Shown here: in pieces, positions 1-5,967 of the stretch
Position numbering within the stretch: position 1 is the first letter of the stretch
Layout of the letters: each line of letters starts with the position of its first letter
Assembly (NCBI GenBank): GCA_015233515.1
Contig: JADFXS010000183.1
Coordinates: 1 to 5,967 of the forward strand
DNA: 5,967 nucleotides
DNA from: Deltaproteobacteria bacterium
Lineage (GTDB): Bacteria > Desulfobacterota > Desulfarculia > Adiutricales > JAGVGV01
Direction of reading: 5' to 3'
The notes under the pieces: generated by a model
Told to the model about the DNA's origin: nothing
Seen by the model: the letters and a program-made list of their open reading frames with translations, nothing else
The model's database searches: none
Program-made: the position numbers and the translations under genes

Positions 1-1296
1 TTGTTACTGGCCGGCTATCTTCTGCGATACAAGGCCACGGGAACGTACGCCTTTGAGGCCATCATGCCTTCAGCGGCTCATTACTACGATTATTTGATCA
101 TGCTCGGCTTCTGTGTCAACGCCGCGGTTATTCCCCTTCATGCCTGGTTGCCGGATGCTTATCCCGAAGCCACGGTCACCGGCGCGGTTTTTATGAGCGC
201 CTTTACCACCAAAACGGCGGTATACGTGCTGTTACGAGGGTTTTCCGGGTTCGAGATCCTGGGGATCATGGGTACGCTCATGACCTTGTACGGCGTGGCT
301 TATGCGACCATCGAAAATAACGCCCGACGTATCCTGGCTTATCATATCGTTTCCCAGGTGGGTTATATGGTCGCCGGCGTGGGCGTCGGAACGGCTATGA
401 CCATCAACGGCGCCAGCGCTCACGCCTACGCGCACATCCTTTATAAAGGGCTGCTGTTCATGGGCGCCGGATGTTTGCTTTACTCGGCCGGCACCGCCAA
501 ACTATCGGAGCTGGGCGGGCTCTTCGGCCGATTGAAATGGGTCTTCCTGGGATACATGGTCGCGGCGGTGAGCATTTCCGGGTTTCCGCTTTTTTCCGGG
601 TTTGTGAGCAAAACCATGACGATCGCCGGCGCCGCGGAAGCTCATCACACCTGGCTGGCCATCGGCATGGAAGTGGCCGCGGTCGGCACTTTTCTTTCCG
701 TGGGCATCAAGTTGCCGTATTTTGCTTTTTTTGGCAAAGAGGACAGCGGCCGGCCTTTGAAGCCCATACCCTGGAACATGTACGCGGCCATGGGCGTGGC
801 CGGCTTCTTGTGTTTTTTCATCGGTGTATATCCTAATTTTCTATATAACCTCCTGCCGCACCCCGTGGAATATACCCCTTATTCGACCTGGCAGGTATTA
901 CAGTCTTTACTGATCCTGGGTTTTACCGGTCTGGGTTTTTATCTGATGCGATTCAAGCTGACTCCGGAAGCGAAAATTAATCTGGATGTGGATTACTTCT
1001 ACCGGCTCTTCGCCCGGGCCTTCCTGGCCATAGCCAAGTATCCCATCGAGATAATAGACAACTGGTGGACCGAATTCTACGCCCGCGTCGGCTTGAACGG
1101 GTTATTGAAAACGGCGGCGGGATCGTCCTGGTTCGATAAGGCGGCCATCGACGGCGTGGTGGATGGGACCGCCGTTAACGTCCGACGGATAGGTCAGGCC
1201 GCCACGGGTTTTCAGACCGGAAGATTGCAGGATTATTTATCCGCCGCCACGCTTCTGGCCCTGGTTATTTTCGCGGCGGTCTGGCTCTGGAGTTGA
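1..1296 (+). CDS. MrpD/NuoL-like proton-translocating antiporter subunit, 5' partial
   Basis: Integral membrane subunit of the proton-conducting transporter family shared by complex I (NuoL/M/N) and Mrp Na+/H+ antiporters. The frame is open at the window edge, so the leading TTG is an internal Leu codon. By alignment with NuoM the visible part (431 residues) begins in about TM6, so TM1-5 with the conserved TM5 Glu are missing. Visible signatures: the PLHAWLPDAYPEATVTG loop (residues 45-61), TM8 Lys71 in TTKTAVY, the LAYHIVSQVGYM helix (112-123), HILYKGLLFMGAG (145-157), and TM12 Lys204 in SGFVSKT. The TM7 position that is Lys in NuoM, NuoN and MrpD is Asn40. The core resembles MrpD, but the C-terminus (about 320-431, with VDGTAVN, QTGRLQDY and a last hydrophobic helix) resembles the NuoL tail that follows its long lateral helix. 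It stands where nuoL usually stands, upstream of nuoM and nuoN, so it probably belongs to the complex I membrane arm. A separate Mrp-type antiporter is the alternative. Family certain, exact name open. Confidence 0.9.
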   Translation: MLLAGYLLRYKATGTYAFEAIMPSAAHYYDYLIMLGFCVNAAVIPLHAWLPDAYPEATVTGAVFMSAFTTKTAVYVLLRGFSGFEILGIMGTLMTLYGVAYATIENNARRILAYHIVSQVGYMVAGVGVGTAMTINGASAHAYAHILYKGLLFMGAGCLLYSAGTAKLSELGGLFGRLKWVFLGYMVAAVSISGFPLFSGFVSKTMTIAGAAEAHHTWLAIGMEVAAVGTFLSVGIKLPYFAFFGKEDSGRPLKPIPWNMYAAMGVAGFLCFFIGVYPNFLYNLLPHPVEYTPYSTWQVLQSLLILGFTGLGFYLMRFKLTPEAKINLDVDYFYRLFARAFLAIAKYPIEIIDNWWTEFYARVGLNGLLKTAAGSSWFDKAAIDGVVDGTAVNVRRIGQAATGFQTGRLQDYLSAATLLALVIFAAVWLWS

Positions 1297-1457
1297 GGCG
1301 CTCGGGGATAGCGACTATTGAAGCTTCCCGCCGTAAACCGCGGGGAACCTTCGACATGTAAGGAACGAAAGCATCTTGGTTTTGGCTCGCTAACCCCCGG
1401 CAAGCTACGGAGAATGCGCTCGCTTGCATGTTCAGGCGTCATATTAATGGAGTGAAC
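1297..1457. other. 161-base intergenic gap before nuoM
   Basis: No ORF in this gap has coding character in keeping with its neighbours. Only short chance-level structures are visible: a 6-bp inverted repeat (GCAAGC at 1400-1405 with GCTTGC at 1422-1427) and a 7-base direct repeat GCTCGCT (1385-1391 and 1418-1424). I see no convincing -35/-10 pair and no stem followed by a T run. The gap is long for the inside of a nuo operon, where genes usually abut or overlap. Confidence 0.6.
1449..1457 (+). promoter_or_regulatory. Ribosome binding site that decides the nuoM start
   Basis: GGAG at 1449-1452 lies 5 bases before the ATG at 1458. The in-frame ATG at 1428 would add 10 residues (MFRRHINGVN), but its nearest GGAG (1409-1412) is 15 bases away, which is too far. 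The added residues are also polar and unlike the hydrophobic N-terminus of NuoM proteins. The 1458 start is therefore preferred. Confidence 0.75.
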
Positions 1458-3053
1458 ATGATTTACAGTACCTGGCCCATATTAACAATCCTGACATTTT
1501 TTCCAATTGTGGCCTGCATTTTATTGGTTTTTTTCAAAAGCGATAAAGCCGTGAGGTGGTTCACCCTGTTTGTCGGCCTGATCGAACTACTGCTGGCTTT
1601 GCCGCTGTTCGGCTTCGATTCCTCTTTTTCCGGTTACCAATTCGTGGAAAAAGCGGATTGGATTCCGGCGTGGGGCTTATCTTATTTCCTGGGGATGGAT
1701 GGGATCAGCCTGTTGATGGTGCTGTTGACCGTGTTGTTGCTGCCTTTGTGCGTATTATGCTCCTGGACGTATATTCACTACCGCCTCAAGGAGTTCCATT
1801 TCAGTTTGCTGTTAATGACGTCGGCTTGCGTCGGAGTCTTTGTTTCTCTCGATTTTGTTTTGTTTTATATTTTTTGGGAAGCCATGCTGGTGCCGATGTT
1901 CCTGCTCATTGACGTATGGGGCGGGCCGGATCGGCGATACGCCTCCCTGAAGTTCTTCCTGTATACCCTGGCCGGAAGCACTCTTTTATTAGTGGCCATA
2001 GTGGCTTATTACAAACAGGGCGGAACGTTCGCCATCCCTGAACTGGCCAACCGATCTTATTCTTTCGGCTTTCAGTATTGGACCTTTCTGGCGATGGCTA
2101 TCGCTTTTGCCATCAAAGTGCCCATGTTTCCTTTCCATACGTGGTTGCCGGCCGCTCATGTGGAAGCTCCCACGGCCGGAAGCGTGTTGCTGGCTTCGAT
2201 CCTTTTAAAAATGGGAGCTTACGGTTTCCTGCGCCTGTGTTTGCCTTTGGCGCCGCTGGCCAGCGTTCATTTCGCCCCCATGATGATCGCCGTTTCCGTG
2301 GCTTCGATCCTCTATGGTGGTCTCGTGGCCCTGGGCCAAAAAGACATGAAGAAACTGATCGCCTATTCTTCCGTGGCGCACATGGGCTTTGTGACCATGG
2401 GCATTTTCATGTTCACATTACGAGGCCTGGAAGGGGCTCTGATGGTCATGCTCAACCACGGCATAACCACCGGCGCCTTGTTTATGCTAGTCGGAGCTAT
2501 TTACGAACGGAGCCATAGCCGGCAGATCGTCGATAACATGGGTTTGGGTAAATATCTGCCGGGTTATATGTTTTTTTTCGGATTGTTTGCCTTGTCGTCT
2601 CTGGGTTTCCCCGGCACCAACAGTTTCGTGGGCGAACTCTTGGTCTTGATCGGCGTATTTGCCAAGAATCCCTGGGTCGGGGCGGCGATAATCCCTGGAG
2701 TAATGTTGGGCGCGGCCTATATGCTGAGGCTTGGCCAAAAGCTGGCTTGGGGTGAACCGACCAAGGCCAAGGGGTGGCCGGATCTGAATATGCGCGAATG
2801 GCTTTATTTTGCTCCCCTGGCCGTGCTGGTTTTATACATCGGCTTGTCGCCGGGTGCGACCCTCCGCGCGATTGACCCGACCTTGACCAAGGTTTTGGAG
2901 GAGTTCAAGAACAGGAGCGGTCCGGAAATTACCTTGACAGAAGATTTTCGACTGTTGGATTCGACCGGAAAACAGCTTTCCGCGATGGACCTCCAAATCC
3001 GGCGGACCACCACGGCCGCGGCGTCCCTGAAGGAGAACCCCAGTGAATTTTAA
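1458..3053 (+). CDS. nuoM: NADH-quinone oxidoreductase subunit M
   Basis: Antiporter-like subunit of the complex I membrane arm that couples quinone reduction to proton translocation across the cytoplasmic membrane. It has 531 residues from the ATG with the good ribosome site; the family is usually about 490-510. All key charged residues are present: TM5 Glu141 (FYIFWEAMLVPMFLL), TM7 Lys220 (FAIKVPMFPFHTWLPAAHVE), TM8 Lys251 (LLKMGAYGFLR) and TM12 Glu393 (NSFVGELLVL). The helix QKDMKKLIAYSSVAHMGFV (294-312) and the HGITTGALF segment (334-342) are also typical. A glutamate in TM12, where the paralogues have lysine, is diagnostic for NuoM. After the last hydrophobic helix, ending near YIGLSPG (460-466), there is a polar tail of about 65 residues, longer than usual. 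The gene overlaps nuoN by 11 bases and its 3' end carries the nuoN ribosome site, so the two are probably translationally coupled. Identification is secure. Confidence 0.97.
   Translation: MIYSTWPILTILTFFPIVACILLVFFKSDKAVRWFTLFVGLIELLLALPLFGFDSSFSGYQFVEKADWIPAWGLSYFLGMDGISLLMVLLTVLLLPLCVLCSWTYIHYRLKEFHFSLLLMTSACVGVFVSLDFVLFYIFWEAMLVPMFLLIDVWGGPDRRYASLKFFLYTLAGSTLLLVAIVAYYKQGGTFAIPELANRSYSFGFQYWTFLAMAIAFAIKVPMFPFHTWLPAAHVEAPTAGSVLLASILLKMGAYGFLRLCLPLAPLASVHFAPMMIAVSVASILYGGLVALGQKDMKKLIAYSSVAHMGFVTMGIFMFTLRGLEGALMVMLNHGITTGALFMLVGAIYERSHSRQIVDNMGLGKYLPGYMFFFGLFALSSLGFPGTNSFVGELLVLIGVFAKNPWVGAAIIPGVMLGAAYMLRLGQKLAWGEPTKAKGWPDLNMREWLYFAPLAVLVLYIGLSPGATLRAIDPTLTKVLEEFKNRSGPEITLTEDFRLLDSTGKQLSAMDLQIRRTTTAAASLKENPSEF
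3030..3042 (+). promoter_or_regulatory. nuoN ribosome binding site inside the end of nuoM
   Basis: AAGGAG at 3030-3035 is followed after 7 bases by GTG at 3043. This strong site supports the unusual GTG start and lies within the last codons of nuoM, which suggests translational coupling of the two subunits. Confidence 0.85.
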
Positions 3054-4479
3054 CACTTCCCTGCTGCTTCCGGAACTCTTTCAAACAATAATCGTCCTGA
3101 TCCTGTTTGTCCAGGCTCTGAGTCGTCCGGGAAAAGAGCCGAACCGGCCCGGATGGGCGGCCAGGATTTCGTGGGTTCCGGTAGCGGCGGCTCTCGGGAT
3201 AATATTAGCCATACTAAGTCTGAAATTAACCGGCTCATTGTTTTGGGACGCCTACCGCGTTGATGGGTTGTCCCAATTTTTTAAACTGGCCGTCACCGTG
3301 GGCTTTACCATTGCCGTTTTAAACGCCACGACTTCACCGACCTTGGAACCAAACCAGCGGGCCGATTATTTCCTGTTCTTGGGGCTTAGCGCCTTGGGAT
3401 TGATGCTTCTGGCCAGCGCCGTGGAATTGATCACCATTTTTTTGGCGCTCGAAATCTCCTCCTACAGCCTGTATGCCTTGATTCCTATCCGGGGCAAGGA
3501 ACCCAAGGCCGCCGAAGCAGGTATAAAATATATCCTGTTCGGCGCCGCGGCTACGGCCATATCGCTTTACGGTCTGTCATATATCCTCGCCAATCAACAT
3601 TCCAGTTATCTGCAGGTCCTGACCATGAAAGACTGGTCATGGTCGGCGGCGCCTTTGGGTATCGTGGGATTGACCATGTTCATGGCCGGTTTTTTTTATA
3701 AACTGGCCTTGTTTCCTTTCCATTTCTGGTGTCCGGACGTTTATGACGGCACTAGTAACGAAACCGCGGCATACGCGGCCACCTTGCCCAAACTCGGCGC
3801 GGTGGTTATTTTGATTCGCTTGTCCGCCTTGCTCAAACCCGGTATGGAAACAATAACGGTATTGGCGGTATTAGGTGCGTTCTCGATGACTTTCGGCAAT
3901 TTGTCCGCCTTGGTCCAGAAGGATCTCAAGCGGATGCTCGGTTACTCCAGCGTGGCTCACGCCGGGTATGTCATGGTTGGATTGGTGGCGGTTTCTTCGG
4001 CCGGTCTGGCCGCGGCCGGATTCTACAGCTTGATCTATCTGCTTATGAACCTGACCTGTTTTTGGGTGATCTGCCGCTTGGCCGTTGATGGCCGCAACCT
4101 CGAAATGGATGATTTGAACGGATTATATAAAAGAGAACCTTTTCTGGCCTTTATTTTGGCGGTAAGCGCCTTTGCCTTGGTCGGACTGCCTCCCACCGCC
4201 GGCTTCATGGGGAAACTATTCTTATTGTCCGCGGCCTGGGACCGGGGATATAACTGGCTGATAATCGTTGCGGCTCTAAATACAGCAATTTCAATTTATT
4301 ATTATCTCAATTTGGTCCGCCATGCCTACACGGCGGAGGCGGAAAAGGAATATCCGGCGCCTCGGGCCGGAAGCGCCATATTCGGCGGAGTTTTGGCGGC
4401 GATTCTATTGCTCCTCGGAACAATCCCCGGACCGGTGTTCAGGTTTGCCGAAGCGGCCGGAAAACAGTTGCTTCCTTAA
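3043..4479 (+). CDS. nuoN: NADH-quinone oxidoreductase subunit N
   Basis: Antiporter-like complex I subunit nearest the quinone module, forming one of the proton channels of the membrane arm. It has 478 residues, a normal family length, with a GTG start chosen because AAGGAG lies 7 bases upstream and because the N-terminus (SLLLPELFQTIIVLILF) is the usual short NuoN opening. Conserved residues: TM5 Glu137 (FLALEISSYSLYAL), TM7 Lys220 (GFFYKLALFPFHFWCPDVY), TM8 Lys250 (ATLPKLGAVV) and TM12 Lys391 (PPTAGFMGKLFLLSA). The helix VQKDLKRMLGYSSVAHAGYV (291-310) is also typical. The stretch after PDVY reads DGTSNETAAYAATLPK, where most NuoN proteins have a Gly-Ala-Pro-containing segment; this looks like a lineage variant, since the lysine is kept. 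It is probably the last gene of the operon, as the next gene points the other way. Identification is secure. Confidence 0.97.
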   Translation: MNFNTSLLLPELFQTIIVLILFVQALSRPGKEPNRPGWAARISWVPVAAALGIILAILSLKLTGSLFWDAYRVDGLSQFFKLAVTVGFTIAVLNATTSPTLEPNQRADYFLFLGLSALGLMLLASAVELITIFLALEISSYSLYALIPIRGKEPKAAEAGIKYILFGAAATAISLYGLSYILANQHSSYLQVLTMKDWSWSAAPLGIVGLTMFMAGFFYKLALFPFHFWCPDVYDGTSNETAAYAATLPKLGAVVILIRLSALLKPGMETITVLAVLGAFSMTFGNLSALVQKDLKRMLGYSSVAHAGYVMVGLVAVSSAGLAAAGFYSLIYLLMNLTCFWVICRLAVDGRNLEMDDLNGLYKREPFLAFILAVSAFALVGLPPTAGFMGKLFLLSAAWDRGYNWLIIVAALNTAISIYYYLNLVRHAYTAEAEKEYPAPRAGSAIFGGVLAAILLLLGTIPGPVFRFAEAAGKQLLP

Positions 4480-4586
4480 ATCCGGATTTTGCAGTCGGGT
4501 TCGTGGCGGGAAGCCGAAAATCGCGAAATGAGTGTTGCCGCCGGCAGTTCGGCGCCGCGGCGGAAGATGATCGCAAAATCCGGGTT
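4479..4586. repeat. Long inverted repeat between convergent genes
   Basis: The arms 4479-4492 (AATCCGGATTTTGC) and 4573-4586 (GCAAAATCCGGGTT) pair over 14 positions with one G-U pair; 11 of these are perfect (4482-4492 with 4573-4583). The left arm is also part of a 12-bp perfect palindrome, AAATCCGGATTT at 4478-4489, overlapping the nuoN stop. The roughly 80-base interior has a GC-rich core in which CCGCCG (4538-4543) can pair with CGGCGG (4558-4563). In RNA from either strand this could fold into one large stem and act as a 3' end or stability element for both converging transcripts. No T run follows, so it is not a standard intrinsic terminator. It could instead be a small non-autonomous element with terminal repeats. 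The repeat is seen directly; its function is inferred. Confidence 0.6.
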
Positions 4587-4593
4587 ACAATGT

Positions 4594-5967
4594 TTATCGG
4601 CTGTTATCACTCGGCTTGCAGACTTCCCGAATAGCCTGGACGAAGCACTCGATCTCTTTCTCCAGGATCGGGATGGTTCTATTGGCTTCAGTCAAGTTTC
4701 CTCCACTGCCCAGCAATTCCATTTTCAAGGCGACTTGAGCAGCGCGAGCGCCGCAGAACGAGCTAGTCATGACTTTAAGGGAGTGGGCTTGAAATTCGAG
4801 TTTGGACGCATCATTGGCCGCGATGGCCTTTTTGATTTGCTCGACCCGGTCCGGAATATCTCGTAAGGCCATTTCCGCCATAATATTCAAAAGTTGCAGG
4901 TCACCCTCAACCTGGTTCATCAGGGAAGACCGGTTGATGACTTGATCGGTCGTGTTTTCAGATCCATTACTGGCGGAGCCGGCGCCGAGTTTAACCCCGG
5001 ATCCTTCGATCGTGGCCAGAAATTCATCTATATTGAACGGCTTGGTGATAAAAGTGTCCATTCCGGCTTGCAGGCAGCGTTCCTGATCCGTAATCTTGGC
5101 ATGAGCCGTCATGGCGATAATAGGAGTGCGCCGAGTCGCCCCTTGCTCTTTTTGACGAATTAACTTAGTGGCTTGCAAACCATCCATTTCCGGCATCTGG
5201 ACGTCCATCAGGATCAGGTTAAAGTCGTTTTGTTCAAAAGCGGCCAAAGCCTCAAAGCCGTTATTGGCCGTGATGACATGGTGGCCGCGCTTCTGCAATA
5301 TGGTCATGACCATCTTCTGATTCATGGGATTATCTTCAACCAGCAGGATTTTTAGCACACTTGAAGCTCCGCTCATTTCAAGCGGATTGGGGTGGGGTTC
5401 ATCCGGTTGGTCTTTTGGTTTGATGAAATGAAAGATCGCTTTCAATAACTCTTCATGACTTACCGGTTTGGTTACCCAAATGGCTTTAAGGTCCTCGGCG
5501 GTGAGGATTTTTTCATAATTGGCGGTGGTGGACATTAATATCAACGGCAATCCGGACCAGGGGGCTTGACCATGTATTTTTCGGCCTAATTCCCATCCGC
5601 TCATTACCGGCATATCCATGTCCAGAATGGCCAAATCCAAGGAATCGCGGGCCGAATTGATCTCGTGAAGTTTTTCCAGCGCGGCTGGACCGCTATCAGT
5701 CAATATCGGCTGCAATCCCCATGATAATAAAATTCGTTCGATAACGATTCTATGGGTTGAGTTGTCATCAACGACCAACACTTTGAGCCCCTTAGGTATC
5801 CGGTAGGGCGGCAAAATACCGACTATCCTGGACTGGCCGGGCCGGCAAGGGATGATAAATTGAAAAGTGCTGCCCGCGCCCATGGTGCTCTCGGCCCAGA
5901 GGCGGCCGCCCATCATTTCCACCAATTGTTTGGCGATGGTGGTCCCCAGGCCTGTTCCGCCGTATCT
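4594..5967 (-). CDS. Hybrid sensor histidine kinase (HATPase-REC-REC-HPt), 5' partial
   Basis: C-terminal 457 residues of a multi-step phosphorelay kinase; the gene enters from the right edge. Residues are numbered from there. Residues 1-38 are the end of the ATPase domain: the G2 box (RYGGTGLGTTIAKQL, 1-15) and the MGGRLWAEST...GSTFQF segment, of the RpfC/BarA style. No start codon lies in the window; the TTG at 5925 is inside this box. Receiver 1 (about 62-182) has Asp67/Asp68, phospho-acceptor Asp116 (LAILDMDMP), Ser146 and Lys167 (VTKP). Receiver 2 (about 205-320) has Glu211/Asp212, Asp255 (LILMDVQMPEMDG), Thr287 and Lys309 (ITKPF). Both therefore look active. A polar linker leads to an HPt domain (about 345-450) with phospho-acceptor His395 in AHSLKVMTSSFCGA; the usual Gly after HSLK is Val. 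Sensor region, dimerisation histidine and any partner regulator are not visible, so the stimulus is unknown. It is convergent with nuoN and separately transcribed. Confidence 0.95.
   Translation of the reverse strand, partial: RYGGTGLGTTIAKQLVEMMGGRLWAESTMGAGSTFQFIIPCRPGQSRIVGILPPYRIPKGLKVLVVDDNSTHRIVIERILLSWGLQPILTDSGPAALEKLHEINSARDSLDLAILDMDMPVMSGWELGRKIHGQAPWSGLPLILMSTTANYEKILTAEDLKAIWVTKPVSHEELLKAIFHFIKPKDQPDEPHPNPLEMSGASSVLKILLVEDNPMNQKMVMTILQKRGHHVITANNGFEALAAFEQNDFNLILMDVQMPEMDGLQATKLIRQKEQGATRRTPIIAMTAHAKITDQERCLQAGMDTFITKPFNIDEFLATIEGSGVKLGAGSASNGSENTTDQVINRSSLMNQVEGDLQLLNIMAEMALRDIPDRVEQIKKAIAANDASKLEFQAHSLKVMTSSFCGARAAQVALKMELLGSGGNLTEANRTIPILEKEIECFVQAIREVCKPSDNSR

Noticed and set aside
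471..836. 121-residue plus-strand ORF inside the MrpD/NuoL-like gene
   Set aside because: It lies in another frame of a clearly conserved membrane protein, is rich in Arg, His and Gly as expected of an out-of-frame shadow, and shows no recognisable motif.
1316..1346. Possible hairpin (TTCCC with GGGAA) just after the first gene
   Set aside because: The stem is short and interrupted and no T run follows, so it does not make a terminator.
1424..1448. Possible promoter (TTGCAT with TATTAA) before nuoM
   Set aside because: The spacing is only 13 bases and the second box nearly touches the ribosome site, leaving no room for a transcript leader.
1428..1457. Upstream ATG as the nuoM start
   Set aside because: The nearest GGAG is 15 bases away, the extra ten residues are polar, and the ATG at 1458 has a well-placed GGAG.
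2078..2518. 146-residue plus-strand ORF inside nuoM
   Set aside because: It overlaps the most conserved part of NuoM (TM7 to TM9) in another frame and has shadow-like composition.
4489..4866. 125-residue plus-strand ORF beginning in the gap after nuoN
   Set aside because: Most of it is antisense to the HPt domain of the kinase, it has no good ribosome site, and it resembles no family I know.
5883..5925. TTG at 5925 as the kinase start
   Set aside because: The frame stays open to the window edge and the residues before it (RYGGTGLGTTIAKQ) are the G2 box of the kinase ATPase domain, so the TTG is an internal Leu codon.

Overview
The window looks like bacterial chromosome from a Desulfobacterota-like (former deltaproteobacterial) anaerobe or a relative. 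That is an inference from three things: the type of the first antiporter subunit, which is Mrp-like with a NuoL-like tail and precedes nuoM; the moderately high GC content; and the hybrid histidine kinase next door. No rRNA, tRNA, mobile-element gene or CRISPR array is visible, and nothing in the sequence fixes the genus.

Positions 1-4479, plus strand, hold the distal membrane-arm part of a respiratory complex I (NADH:quinone oxidoreductase-like) operon. Three homologous antiporter-like subunits follow each other: an MrpD/NuoL-like subunit cut by the left edge (1-1296), NuoM (1458-3053) and NuoN (3043-4479). This matches the common L-M-N order of nuo operons. nuoM and nuoN overlap by 11 bases and are probably translationally coupled. 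A 161-base gap separates the first gene from nuoM. Each of the three proteins forms a proton channel unit in the membrane arm of complex I homologues. NuoM and NuoN keep the full set of charged residues expected for transport. The first subunit has asparagine where the TM7 lysine is expected.

Positions 4480-4593 are a short gap between convergent genes. It contains a near-perfect 14-bp inverted repeat (arms 4479-4492 and 4573-4586) around a GC-rich core. No classical U-tract terminator is visible.

Positions 4594-5967, minus strand, hold the C-terminal part of a large hybrid sensor histidine kinase: the end of the ATPase domain, two receiver domains and a histidine phosphotransfer (HPt) domain. 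Its N-terminal sensor, dimerisation region and start lie beyond the right edge. It is convergent with the nuo operon, so the two are not co-transcribed, and no functional link can be shown from this window.

Overall this is mostly conventional energy-metabolism and signalling DNA. The points most worth a second look are the TM7 Lys-to-Asn change and the mixed architecture of the first antiporter subunit, and the inverted repeat between the convergent genes. I see no convincing evidence of a wholly new system.
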